Positions 45,901-58,255 are shown, counted from the stretch's first letter. The stretch: 64,000 nucleotides of DNA from Litoditis marina (GCA_964036275.1 OZ038437.1:17900859-17964858), one strand, 5' to 3'. The notes: generated from the letters alone by a model not told the origin. Translations and numbers: made by a program.

Positions 45901-48900
45901 GTTACCTGTTTTTCCAACACATAGTTTGTACGGTAACCGGATTTTAGTTTTCGGTTATCTACCGGTTACCTATGAGGTAACCTGAAAAAAGGGTTACCAA
46001 AAACCAGTTAGGTTACCTGAAAACCCGGTTAGTTGTAGAATTGGCCTAAAAACGTGTATCAACTCACAATGCAGTTTGTCCAGCAGAAGCTCCCCGAATG
46101 GCACATAGCTACGTGTTCTTCCTTCCAGACAGGCCACCTAGAACGAGAAACAACATAATTCAAGACAACCAGAATCCAGAATAATTCTCCAACTCCATTG
46201 TTTCTCATTTCGAATGCAACTGTGTGACACTACTCTACATTTTATTTCATTTCTCCGGTATTAGAAAGATGGAAGGATATGTATTATTGTATAATAAGAT
46301 TACGTTGAACTCTCTAATTAAAGAAGTGTGTTACAAAAACAATTGCTATGAAAACATAAAGAACTATGAGGATGAAGTAAGAAACGAAATTTGACCTACC
46401 TCCGCTTCTCTCGACGAGACACTCTGTGTCAGTTCCTTGTGTTGGGCCACGATACGCTTGGAACTGCAAACAAACAACTTTGGACTTTACAGAAACCCTA
46501 AAGTACTATTCCCAGAAGTACTGACCGAAACTATCGTCCCCTTCACGTGATGTAAACGTGGAAAACAGTTCTCAATCACATGGAGTGAACGTGAAATACA
46601 CGTGAGAAGTGACCGACCACATGAAAATCATTTGAGAATGGTTCTATCACGTGAAAACAACGTGATCTAATGAAACAGTCCCCATCACGTGATCTGAACG
46701 TTAAAGACACGCAAGAAGTGACCTACCAGGTGAGTAGTTCACTGGGCGTCTCCACATCGGACATTCCGAGTTCCTTCAGTCTTCCCTTGAGAACTGCCAC
46801 TCCCTGACCCAGTTGTTGACTGACAAGGACTTCTTTTTCGCGCACTTTCTCCAACAATTCCGAGTGGCGGGCCTGCAAAATAGACACACTCTATATCTAA
46901 CCGTGTTTCTGGTTACCTTTTCGGTTACCTGAGTGGGCAAGCGAGATGTAAACATCTCAGGTATAGTGCGGGGCATTCCTACTGAGACTTGGCAGCGTGC
47001 CAATGAAAATTCCATATCATTTTTGACCACTTTGAAGTTTCTCAAAAAACTGCAGATATCCGTTAGCGGTCATTCAGTTCCAAACATGTAAATGAAAAAC
47101 GTCTTTAGAGTACTTATGTTTGCTCTAAGAAATTGTCATCCGAAAATCTTGGTACGAAGCCAATGGGTCTCTGTAGGAATGAATCGAACTAAAACCTGGT
47201 AAAAGATTACAAAAAGTGAAGTTGTGAGTCAGTGAGTGATGTGGATCTGTTTTTAGCTGTGCACTACCACTCCACCTAAACTAGAATAGGTTCCTGCCAT
47301 CTATTGTGGTTTCTGATATCGGCCAATTTGTAGAGAAATGAATCATCAGTTAGAGATGACTGACATAGAATAACAAAAAACCGAATCAACTAAGCATATT
47401 TTAAAGTATAGAATGTTATAAAACGGAATGAACTAAGTATATTTAAAAGTACAAAAGGTTATAAAACCAACCGTTTCCCTCTGTATCTCCTCCGTAACTC
47501 CCCGCGCAAATTCATCGGAGGGCATAAACTCCAGAAAACGGCAGTATTCCTCCCGCATTTGAACTGGAAAACATTTGAATTACTGAAAAAAAACAAGAAC
47601 ATCTGAATCTATCTACTTTTTGTTGATCGGCGTCCAAATTTCGAGTTTTCGAAACCACCTTTGGATAAAAACTTACAAATTTTGTACCCTTCAAAAAACT
47701 TCTGACATCTCACAATCATCGTCACATTCATTAATTTCAAAAAGGTCAGTTGACTCGAAAGATGTGCTTAGGAAGATCTAACTAAAATGTTGATATTGGC
47801 CTAGTACAGTTGATTAAAATGTCTGAATCAACAACAATTTATTATTGAGCAACGGAAGATAAGCATAGAAACTGGTGCCAAACATACAAACCAACCATTC
47901 CAACCACGTTTTCAAGTACACAATCGTTTAATTAACAAAAATCATTCTTATTTCAGTTATACCGCAAAAAAACGTGATTAGTGCAACAAACAAAACGGGT
48001 TGTTTGGATGGCACAAACACAAAGAGTATGCATTCGGAACAAAAAAGTCAAGACCAACATAAGACCGGGAATATATAAGGTTAAATTCGTAGAGAAACTT
48101 TCAGAAAAACTTCCCCATACCAAAAGTCCGCAACTCACTTTAAAACGCGACTTGTCGAAGGAAAAAAACTATGATAACCCAATGGTAGAAAGCTCATTAA
48201 ACATACTGAGAACTTGTAATAGAGACCTCAGGAGCAGTGGTAGTGCAACCAAAAAACAACACGTCAAACATAGGATAAGTGGTAAATTACAAATAAACTA
48301 ATAAACATATGTGTCAATGTGTAAGATGCAACTGGAAAACACACAACTTTAACAAAGCACTCACGTGCAGTAGAGAATACTTAGATGTGGACAGAAATAG
48401 GTGTGTCCCAAATAAATAGTCACAACTATATTACGTTTCCTGCAAAAACGTGGAGAAGCCCACGTTTATGACACTATTCTCAAAACTTAGCCATCTATAC
48501 TATTTCTGTCCATCTCTAGTCGAATACAAATACAAACTACAAAAGGTCAAATAAAGGGTGATGTTGGTGGGTGGATAGATATCGAGCCATGCATCAAGGT
48601 GTAACCGAACCGCCGGTTAACTGCCGGTTACCTTCCGGTTCCCGGTTAGTATTCAGAGCTGGGCGGAGTGAAGAGCGGCGACGAGCCTCTATTGCCAGCT
48701 GCAAGACAAAACAACACAGGTGGTGAGGGTAAAGCGGAAAAGTAACCATGGAGTAACCGATGACGAAACTAACTCAGATCAATAACAATAAGTAGCAATC
48801 ATCGTGAGTTACTTCATGATTACTTTTCTGCATAGCTGGTAATGATGGTGAGCGATAGTGATTGATTTTACATGCTTTCAACCTGCCAATAGGCAACTAA

Positions 48901-51900
48901 CGAATTTTATTGCGATCATATTGTCAGCTTTCAGCCAGATTTGTAGGCAGATACACGAACATGCAAACTATGACTAACGATTAAGCCCCGGAATTTGGGG
49001 GATGCAGAATCATGTCATGTATGGTATTTTTGTATCTCCACCTACAAAAGAAGCTCGTAGTGCGTAGTATGAACGCAGACTTGAGTGAAGTGGAATCAAA
49101 AAACCACAGTGAAAAACCAAGTAGTGAGGGATGCAAAACTGAACGGGGATGCATACACAAACGTGAAAACAAGCAGTGGTAGCATGACATAACTGCAGTA
49201 TAGTGTCATCAATACTTCAGAATGAATCGTGAGAAGCAATTAATGCCCTTTATGCTAACTTAGATTGAACAAAAAAGTTGGAAAAAGACCATAATAAGCA
49301 GTTAGGATACTTCAACGCCAATAAGGATGTACGTGGAATTAGGTTGACGTGTTTTTGAACTCGAGACCATGCCGCGATATTACCCCTATAATTCCTATAA
49401 AAAAACTATCCGAAACCCAAACTTACTAAGAACTCTGTACATAGGGTTCTTCAAACCCGCTATTCCCCTATAAACAAAATTTTTCTATAAATAGACAAAT
49501 TAAATGTATATAATACTTACTAAGAACTCTGTCCATGGGATTATTCGGGTCCAATACCACCGATCCCGCGGGCAACGCCGCCGCCATTTGCGGTACATCC
49601 GGGAGGGAAGGAGACTTCACTGGCGCCGAACCGAGAGACACGCGCACTAGACCTAGAAACAAACATAGCAAACATAGCACAACTTTGTTGGATGATTCAT
49701 TAAATCACATGTTTTTCATTCAATGAAAGTTGCGAACTACCCCTTATTCAACAATAGTCGCTTGCTACTGATGAACACTCGATTTCTCACTCGTTTTTAT
49801 AGTTTTGCCACTCAGACTAAACACTTGATTTTAAATCAAATTTTGTAGACAACAAAGTCGCCCCACCTATGCATAGGTAAATACCTCCATAGATACTATG
49901 GAGAACACGCCATTTCAGTTGTAGTCTGTGCTAGTGTCGGTTTTAGGGTTTCAACAAATAAACATCACCTCCACAGAAAACGCGAATCGTTTTAGGCTCT
50001 CCTAGGTAACTACCTAATAAACCCCGAGTTGCTGGGAGAATTATGAGTCAAGATTATCCCAAAAAGGTCCCATAATTTCTATTTTCCTACACAAACAGGT
50101 ACAATCACCGTTCAATCTCATCAATCATTATGAGCGCGTAACAGGGTCACAAAATCCTTTTCATCATCTGAATTTTTCTTCTTTTATTTCTCCAATCGGA
50201 GTGCCACATCCACAATGTGGAATGTCACGTGTTGAATCGCGAATGAATATATCTATCTATCTGTCCCTTTGTCAGTTAACTGGGGTATCGCACTTGGTAA
50301 CTTGAAAAACTAACCAAATACACAGGATTAATATTAGTAAAGGACTGAAACTGAAGCTAGAAAACCGAACCTGCTCCGTCCGTCTCAAGTGGGCGAGGCG
50401 AGACGATTCTCTGATGGAGTTCGTCCATTCCCTGGCGAGCCTCGTCCGAGACACGCGCGCGAGCCGGCTGGAAACAGGGATGAGATGAAAATGAAGAGAT
50501 TATACTTTAACCCCCCCCCCCTTTTCGGTATCCCAACCATACACCGCCAATGGTCTCGTATTGGTCATATTGGTACGAGACACGCGCGCGAGCCGGCTGG
50601 AAACAGGGATGAGATAAAAATGGAGAGATTATACTTTAACCCCCCCCCCTTTTCGGTATCCCAACCATACACCGCCAAGGGTCTCGTATTGGTCCGAGAC
50701 ACGCGCGCGAGCCGGCTGGAAAGAGAAATGATTTAAGGGAATGGAGAGAATTATACTTTAACCCCCCCCCCCTCTCACACCCTCTCGAGATCCTGATCAC
50801 ACACCGCCAAGGATCTTGAAAGCTCGCGACGCCTTCATCTTTTTTCGAGCTGCGACCCTCTCAAAAACTGCGAATTTGGCCTGTATCTTGCTTACTAACT
50901 GGCACTGCCAATCATGTAGCAAATTTGTCAGTTGCAGTCCATCTTGAGTGACGAATACGATTAGTATTACGTAACTTCAAAAATAACATAACAAATAAAA
51001 TCCACTCTTCCCTGGTCCTGTTCTTACCGATTTCTCCGGTTTTTCCCAACCTTACCCACACTGACCTCGGCCGAATTAATGATGGCCTGACAGGAACCAG
51101 ATCTCGTTCCTTGCGCTCCACGGTTAATTCAATCGCTCCAACATGAATGCGCCCCCAAAAACAAAGTTTTCGAATCGAAATTGAAAAAACTAATGAATGT
51201 GATTATATGATGCACAAAATATCAATAAATTAGTTGTTGTAGCGAATTTGCATTGGAGCGACAGAATTAATCGTGGAGCGCAAGGCACGAGATTCGATTC
51301 CTGTCAGACCATCTTTAACGGATAAAAATACATGACAAAGCAATAAGAAACGGTTATAAAACCCACTCTTCCGGGTCCCCTTTTCGCCGGCTTCTCCGGT
51401 TTTTCCTTGGCCGGTTTGGGACCGGCCATGGCCGATGCCTTCTCTTTCTTCGCCTTTTTCACACCGGGCGGCATGTATTCTCTGTCCGCTTCATTCCAAC
51501 GAAGGGCACCCGAGGTAGAGGGACTTCCCTGCGAAATCGATCAATACAATTAGAAGTCTGATACTAATATAATAGATTTTAACGGAATTTATATAACATT
51601 ACATTGAAAAGAATCGCATACACACACCGGTTTACCAGTAAGGAAGTAATGTTTGACTAATCTACTGGTATGACTTTTACACGAAAACTAACCCGTTTTC
51701 GAATGAATTACGTGTGAATCCCTGATTTTGCCTCGAAATTGATGCGAGCAAAGAGACCGCCTAACACTCCTATTGAGAAAAACAACCGACATAATATAGA
51801 GGCTTGTCGATCGTCTCACAACTGCCAAAACAGATAATTCCGTCCTCAAACCCAAGTAAAGAAACCCCACCACTATCATAACTATAAAACTACCTTTCTC

Positions 51901-54900
51901 TTCTTCTTATCCAGATCGTTCACGTATTCCTTCCACTTGTGACGAGTCGTGGGACCGTATCTGAACATTCACACCTATTAACTTGAAAATCATGGTATAG
52001 TCTGTTCCACGCACTTATAACCCTCTACAGTAATCTTCGCGAACTTCTAGATCAACGTTTCGTAGTCTGATGTTGTCAGAATGATTTCAAACTGTGCTAT
52101 TCTGTTTTCTACCTTCACTTCTACAAACTCTGAAAGTTCGAAAACAAAATAATAATTTATTCATTAGAAAAAGCCTCCTGAATATTTTACAGATTACTGT
52201 AGAAGGACATTGATTGGTGAAACGGACTATACACTAATGGGCAGCAACCGGAAACCGTAAATAAATTTACAAACCGTTATTACTAATCAGGCATTAGGTC
52301 TCCGACTAACGTAGCTCGTCCCAGAGACAGAAAAGAGACTTTCCGTGTCCTGGGACGGTACCGAGAATTACGGTGGAATGGGAGCAGATTTGCATATGTT
52401 ATCGCGTTAAAGTTAATATAGAATGCTTCCAATTTCCCAAATAAATAAAATGAGAAACTGACGCGCTCTCATCGTCGGGATCCATTTCGCCCGCTTCTCC
52501 TACCATCGCCAACTTGGAGGCATCAATCTGAATGGAACACTATACACTGGTCCTTCACCTTTTACGAATCAGTATCAGAAACAACAAGCGAGATTTCGGT
52601 TACCTACTAAGGCAGCCTATAGCTAACCGGAGTCACCGAAATTCGGTGACCGGCGCGGTAATAACCGAACTCTGCGGTAGATCAAAAAACGGTGCACACC
52701 ACGGCCGAGCATTGAGGAGCTGTATTTGTAGTTGGATCCGACCGTACTTCCATAGATCAAAATTAATCTCATATACTTTATCTTCCTAACTTCCTATATA
52801 TCACTTTCAGTGAAAGCATTGAATGTGAAGACTTACTTACAACTATACCCACCACCACCTTTGTGACCGTTTCACCATAGGAGCACAATGTACTTCACAC
52901 CTATGTCCGATACACAACTTATTACTAGTATTATTACTACTATTATTATTATTATTATTATTCAGAAAACTATAGCTAACCACAGCGGTGCTGCCCTCTC
53001 TACTGCTATGGCTGCTCTTGCTCGAGAGAGACGCGCGTCGACTATTCTCGGCAGAAGCTGACTGGGAATTCGACTTGGCCCGCTCAGAGAAGTACGAGTG
53101 CAACTGAAAAGACGGAAATAGACCATGAATTGTCATTCTTTGTTGGATACTTCCGGCTACTTTACTCATATACCAGTCGAGTTTTTCGAATGGAAATGGA
53201 AAAACGGCCAATTGAAATTCTATCTATGTTTGATTTGCAAAAAACACGCACTGATATTGAGAAATGGCCTCCTTTTTGAGAAATAGTCGCACCTTACTGG
53301 TGTATTCTACATTCACTTTTGCGTTACGTTGAGTGCGTGACAGTCACCGTTTTCTAGCAATGTCGCCCCACGTACCCTTCCCAGGTTGATGCAGAAAATA
53401 CGAAAAATATGTTTATGTGAATAAGTTAATATTATGCATGACTATGTTGACACTCAGCTAATTAAACCACTATTTGTTGAATATGTCCGGTTATTCAGAC
53501 TAGTTCACTATAGTTTTCACGTACCTTTCCCCTGTTGACCGTGTGCAAGAAATACGGTACGTGTTTATCGGTCCACGAGGTCGGACACGGGACAGCATCC
53601 AACTCACGCACATCCAGAATAGCCTCCACGTCTGGAAATATCACATTATTTTCAGACAACAGACTTTGGTAAGCCATCTTTTTATAGTCTGTTCCACGCA
53701 CTTATAACCCTCTACAGTAATCTGCTCGAACTTCCAGGTCAGCGTTGGGTAGTTTTACGTTTTTAGAATGACTTCAAATTTCGCTATTGTGTTTTCTACC
53801 TTTTCTTCTACAAACTCTGAAAGTTTGAAACCAAAATAATAATTTATTCATTAGAAAAAGCGTCGTGAATAATTTGAAGATTACTGTAGAAGGACATTGA
53901 TTGGTGAAACGAACTATAACACCCTCGATGAAAGAAACTGTGCAGGTCAGAGAGGCGCAGATATGTATGATGCCTAATTGAACCCCATGCTATTTCGCCT
54001 ACGCTTTCGTAGTTTGCTAATGCTAATCGCAGAAAATTAGCGCCAATCGTTTCTAGGTAAGCGGGTTTTTCGCGGGCTCATTACTTTGCGGGGGAAATTG
54101 ACAAATGGCGTCCATGTCTGAAAATCTAACAATTTTCCAACATAACTCTTATGAACAACTAGAAACTGCTTAGTTTTCCTGAACCAGTCCAAGAACAACA
54201 ACCTATGGCTTCTGCATAGTTGGAGAATTGGAAAACATCCAGTTTGTTGTGACCCAGTAAGAACTCTAGAAATAAGTCACCATAGGCCATAATAAAGAAA
54301 ACGACTAAACGAAATACCACCGTGACCTACCACTGAGCAATCGGTCGTTGATCTCCTTGGTTCCCGTCGCATAGGCTTTGGTGGAGATGATCCTCGTCCC
54401 ACACCGCATCTCGGCCAGAAGTTGATGTTTGATCTTCATTTCGAGGTCCGGGTTGAACGCGTAGTTGTTGATGAACACGATGGTCGCCTCCTGGAAGAAA
54501 TTAACGTTAAAGAAGGACGATAATGTGGACCAATCTCGTGTCAACGGTCCTTTAAACTGCAATTGAATAATGTATTGCAGTTTGAAGAACTTAAACGTTA
54601 GGATTGGACCACATAATCGTCCTTCTTTAAATAGTGAAGACCGCGCCAAAAAAAACAAGGTTTGCGCCTCGAAACGGTGCTTTTGGGGTCCAGCATATTC
54701 CATATAGTGGAAGTAAGTATGAAGCCACTTTTCCAGATACAAAGATTTTTTTTGAAAATTGTTAAATTTTCATTAGTTTTCGAAAATTCTCAGATTTTCA
54801 CACTTTCCAGTTTCTGAATACATACTTCACGAGTCCGCGTCCACGTAGAATAGAGTTGGAAAAACAGGTGAAGTAAATATTGATTAAGGTTCACCCATTT

Positions 54901-57900
54901 TTCAACTGCTCTATCCTATCAAGACCTAAAAGAGAGCCAACCTTAGTGATGAGATCTCTGAACTGCTCGTCTAAGAAATCGCCTCCAATAAGGTCGAACT
55001 GACGATATTTCTTCTTGTACCAACCCATCCATCTGGAATTATCATACAAACAATAAATATACAAGATGTTACTATTAAACAGAAAAAGGACCAGTTTTTG
55101 GATTAAAGTAAGTGAAGTGATGATTTTGTTCGGGAAATTCTTCTCGATATTGAGGGAAAGAGGCCGTTTCTTGACATAAAATATCATCCGGAAAACTTTA
55201 CAATTCATACATTGTCAACCTTGCTGCCAGAAAAAGAAAAATTATTTTTTTTGATCTAAAATCTCAAATTGACTTTTTTTTTCATCGAAAAGGGGATCTA
55301 ACCCTATTTTTAGGATCAAACCTATCCTACCCATTAACATACATAGAATTTATACCTTTTGTATTCAACTTTCATCTTTTCTTGATAGCGCGCGGGAACC
55401 GAGGCCTTCTCGATACCAACTGCCTTTTTCACCTGAAAATATATTCTCGAAATCGAATAGCTCATCTACAATTCAGAATTCTACACGGCAGAACATGACA
55501 AAAAGGTCCACGCTACTTCGATATTCGCACAAAATTAATCACTTTAACGAAAATTTGTCGAATTTTATACTTTCAGCACGAAAAAAGAGTTATTTGGAAG
55601 AGAATACGTATGGCCGTTATAAAAATGATAAGTCATCATTTTTGCTAACCTTAGTAGCGCCGGCCACATACAGAACCAAATGTCCGACTCCAGAGCCCAG
55701 ATCAACGAAGACATCGGAATCTTTGAACTTCAACTGGTCTATGATCTTCTGCATCTGCTCGTATTTCGTCTCACCGTACACCTGAAATGGGAGAAATGAT
55801 GAAAACCCTATATACCCAATAGGGTTGTTGAATTCGAACTCGAAACTCCAAATTTCTCAAACCTCGAAAACTTGATTTTTCGAAAAACTTGAAAACTCCA
55901 AATTTTCCCAAACTAGAGATTTTGAACTCGACCAACAACCCTAATAACCAACAAACTCACTTTTTCGACTACTGTTCTCCCTACTTTTTTAATGATTGCA
56001 TGATGGTTCACCGTACACCCTCTCAATTATTCATAATCACTACCGCAAAATGACCACCCAAACAAATAAATATAAATATGCAAAATCCATATTTGTGTGT
56101 TTAAAGCAGGAAGACAAGTATAAAGTATTAGAAAACTGACCTCCGAACTGAATGGCTGATAATGACTGTTCAGACGCTTAACACTCGAGACGGCACTGAA
56201 AATAAGACAAATTAGAGGGTAAATTTAGGAATTTAGTGAAAAAACTAGACCAGTTTCTGACTAATCGGGCAACTTTACTGTAGTATGCTTTCGACTGAAG
56301 AATTTTCGCAAGAAAACGAATAATGTTTTCGATACACCAAAATTACTGGAAAATGTATGGCTCTTTTTATTTCATTCTTCGACAATTCTTAATTTTGACC
56401 AAACCGACCTTAGTTTCCACAGATAATGAAAACTACTTTGTCAACGTTAATATTTGGAATAACTCGTTACCAAACACCAGTAAGGTCCGACTGAGCGACA
56501 AAAAGTAGTCCGTTTTTAGCTTCAAACACGTGAAAATTGATGATTTCGCACCAAAATCAGAAAAATTCTACCGTTTTCATCAGAAAAGTAGTCCGTTTTT
56601 CGAATTTTTCCAACTATTCGGACAACTTTACTGGTATATGCTCGTTACCTGTTGAAAACGGTGCTGCAGATACTCGTAATCAACGGAATATCCCCGAAAT
56701 CCTGACTCCATGAGGGCGCTTCCGGATTAGTAGCACCTTTCCACTGAAAATAAAAGAAATGTTGACACACACCAGTGAGTTGTGACTATTCTGAAGTGAA
56801 AAACCCGTTTCTCATTCCAAATACGTGGAAAACCTAATTCTGCATATTATGATAAACTAGGGAAAGTCTGTGTTGAAGTATGTACGTTGAAAAGAGGAGA
56901 ACACGTGATTACATGCCTAAAAACCTAGTATTTGTAACCGGTCGGGAGCGACTTGTGATGCGCGGAGCGCGGTTATTCTCGGCAGGGAACCAGTAGACCA
57001 GGTTCATAGATCATAGTTACTACTTACATGAATGTATGTTCATCCCCCTTCCAATACACCTAAATCAATGTTATCAGATCTTGTGCCCGTGAAAATGAGC
57101 CAAGCCAACCCACTTTGAATTTGATTTTGTGCATGAAAAGTCGATCCCAACAACAATAATTTAATGAACTCGCGTAAAACTGACCAGTTTGGACATGGTG
57201 GAGGCTGCAGAATTGAAAACGTCGAGAACTTCCTTGACTTGTCCGAAATCCTCTTTGTTCACGTCATCTAATGCCTTCTGTACCGTCTTGAAACGCATTT
57301 TCATGTTGGAAAAGCGATCCAGACATTGACTGCAAAATAAATTGATTGAATGATAAGAGAGGTACTACTGTATCAGCATACAACAGTATCCGTTCTAAGA
57401 TTTAAACACATGAAGTATGAAGATGAATTATTTCGCATTCTAAATAGACAAATTTTCTCGTTTTTGACAAAAAAAAGCAAGTAAGCAAGTCGTTATTTGA
57501 TCAACAAACTTCGAGAAAAACAAGAACAACTATCGCGAAATTGAACTAGCCAATGAACTAGGTATTTGAGATATTGAGTTGAGAATTATGAACCTAGTTT
57601 GACTTGGATTGAGCTTATGATTCAACTCAAAAACGACCTATTTGTTGAACACCCAAAAATGGAAGTGAACGAATTATTTATAGGTGACGGGGCATCCGAA
57701 TCTCAATACTAACTACGAACTCACTTGATAATATCGAACATTATTTGAACCATGTCCGAGTTATGGCCATCCAACTTCCAAGTGAAGTAGACTGGTTCGC
57801 CACCGACCACACTGAGCTGAAAAGAACACGACAATTAAAAGGTTTCCTGATATCAGGGAGAAAAACTACTTAAAACATAGTCCAGATTGTACTTTAAAGC

Positions 57901-58255
57901 ATTTCATTCAAATCAAACCGCTATTCTGCTCGAAGAATTCAGAATTAGAATATGAAATTCGCCCCACTTCTTCAGAAATAAAGGTAAACGGTGTACGGTG
58001 AAGTGAAACCCAGTTATTTCCAAAATACGATGCAAGAAAGTTAGTTAAATCGTCACTCTCCCATAGAACACGATCTGTCCATAGTTCAAACCAAGATGTG
58101 AGAAGAAGCAACGGTAATGTCACAAGTATGTATATAATATAAACTGGGAAACTAACCATCTTGAGCTTCTCATCATTAGTACTTGTAGAACTGCCACTGG
58201 TCGAATCCGCACTTGACGAAGCTGAAGTCGTTCTTACCGACTCGGGAGGATCCAT
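42800..58255 (-). CDS. dot-1.1: DOT1-type histone H3 lysine-79 methyltransferase
   Basis: Twenty-five exons, from the start: 58157-58255, 57725-57816, 57185-57329, 56649-56743, 56141-56195, 55650-55781, 55356-55432, 54942-55032, 54331-54490, 53525-53631, 52981-53103, 52463-52527, 51894-51960, 51367-51528, 50371-50467, 49521-49652, 47472-47563, 46727-46872, 46400-46463, 46068-46137, 45462-45529, 44800-44979, 44403-44499, 43937-44041, 42800-42864. Phases agree; about 861 aa. The catalytic domain is clear: LWKGATNP, VYGET at 163-167, SAM-binding VDLGSGVG at 188-195, VGIEKA at 211-216, FINNYAF at 268-274 and a late SWTDKHVPYFLHT block. A Ser-rich head, Lys/Pro basic patch (about 437-490), coiled-coil-like part (about 567-690) and Arg-rich patch (RRRARPRG) follow. 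DOT1 methylates nucleosomal H3K79. In worms the coiled coil of the main DOT1 binds ZFP-1/AF10. An acceptor ends four bases before the ATG. The 3' exons are less certain than the catalytic ones. Confidence 0.9.
42903..43290. repeat. GA microsatellite with GGGGGGGGGG tract
   Basis: About 90 bases of nearly pure GA are followed by a ten-base G run (around 42997-43008) and then impure GA/AAGA sequence to about 43275. On the minus strand this is a CT tract just before the acceptor of the last DOT1 exon. Confidence 0.95.
43537..43810. mobile_element. ACCGGGTTTT/GGTAACC long palindrome, copy 2
   Basis: 274 bases, from GGTGAATTCTATATGTAATC to GGTTAGTTGTAGAATTGGCC, with GGTAACC modules in both arms. 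Lies in the last intron of the DOT1-type gene. Confidence 0.88.
44752..44799 (-). other. Read-through end of DOT1-type exon 22 (possible alternative stop)
   Basis: If the GTTGGT donor at 44794-44799 is not used, the frame continues for 15 codons (VGSIVFSKINEFAGT) to TAG at 44752. That would give a shorter protein lacking the last three exons. The peptide looks helical and coding-like, so either form could be real. Confidence 0.45.
45000..45375. repeat. CACGTGAA-rich region in a DOT1-type intron
   Basis: At least seven CACGTG palindromes and several ACGTGAA variants are spread over about 370 bases. A smaller cluster lies at 46540-46720. Probably a degenerate repeat, though each site is an E-box core. 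Confidence 0.6.
45813..46046. mobile_element. ACCGGGTTTT/GGTAACC long palindrome, copy 3
   Basis: 234 bases with the same ends as copy 2 (GGTGAATTCTATATGTAACC; GGTTAGTTGTAGAATTGGCC) and a slightly shortened left arm. It lies close to the donor of exon 20 of the DOT1-type gene. Confidence 0.88.
48646..48698 (-). other. Candidate alternative terminal exon of the DOT1-type gene
   Basis: On the minus strand, TTGTCTTGCAG precedes a 53-base stretch that continues exon 16 in the correct phase, encoding TGNRGSSPLFTPPSSEY and then TAA. Use of it instead of exon 17 would give a protein of about 583 aa with the catalytic domain but no coiled coil. I found no AATAAA nearby. Confidence 0.45.
50440..50830 (-). 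repeat. Three-copy tandem repeat spanning the DOT1-type exon 15 acceptor
   Basis: On the minus strand the block TTTCCAG|CCGGCTCGCGCGCG occurs three times, with acceptor AG complements at 50468-50469 (true exon), 50597-50598 and 50716-50717. The units also share CACACCGCCAA.GGTCTCG (or close variants) and poly-C/G runs. Steps are 129 and 119 bases. Confidence 0.9.
51081..51313. mobile_element. Inverted-repeat element in DOT1-type intron 14
   Basis: The left arm, 51081-51140, and right arm, 51253-51313, are complementary (TTGGAGCGA..AATTAA.CGTGGAGCGCAAG). The right arm includes AGATTCGATTCCTG, resembling a tRNA B box. The spacer is about 110 bases. Confidence 0.75.
51996..52231. mobile_element. 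TATAGTCTGTTCCACGCAC element, copy 1
   Basis: 236 bases from TATAGTCTGTTCCACGCACT to TTGGTGAAACGGACTATA, so the ends are inverted repeats. A long direct copy is at 53683-53918. It lies in intron 12 of the DOT1-type gene. Confidence 0.85.
53683..53918. mobile_element. TATAGTCTGTTCCACGCAC element, copy 2
   Basis: Direct copy of 51996-52231, with the same ends and about 85-90 percent identity by eye. Lies in intron 9 of the DOT1-type gene, about 50 bases from exon 10. Confidence 0.85.
54507..54630. mobile_element. TTAAAGAAGGACGA palindromic MITE, copy 5
   Basis: 124-base palindrome in intron 8 of the DOT1-type gene. Its end is 16 bases from the exon 9 boundary at 54490, so it lies across the usual branch-point region. 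Confidence 0.9.
55822..55945. mobile_element. TAGGGTTGTT element with TCGAAAACTTGA repeats
   Basis: The ends AATAGGGTTGTTGAATTCGA and TCGACCAACAACCCTAAT are inverted. The inside has repeated AACTCGAAACTCC and AAAACTTGA units. Lies in DOT1-type intron 5. Confidence 0.7.
56476..56635. mobile_element. ACCAGTAAAGTTGTCCGAAT MITE, copy 3 (inverse)
   Basis: Inverse copy in DOT1-type intron 4, from ACCAGTAAGGTCCGACT to ATTCGGACAACTTTACTGGT. Confidence 0.87.

Noticed and set aside
48660..48700. Treating the alternative exon as a constitutive internal exon
   Set aside because: It contains an in-frame stop and no donor; exon 16 joins exon 17 in phase without it.
56649..56743. Alternative reading frame of DOT1-type exon 4
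   Set aside because: That frame contains a stop after the acceptor; the phase-0 frame matches the DOT1 family text around LWKGATNP and links both neighbours in phase.
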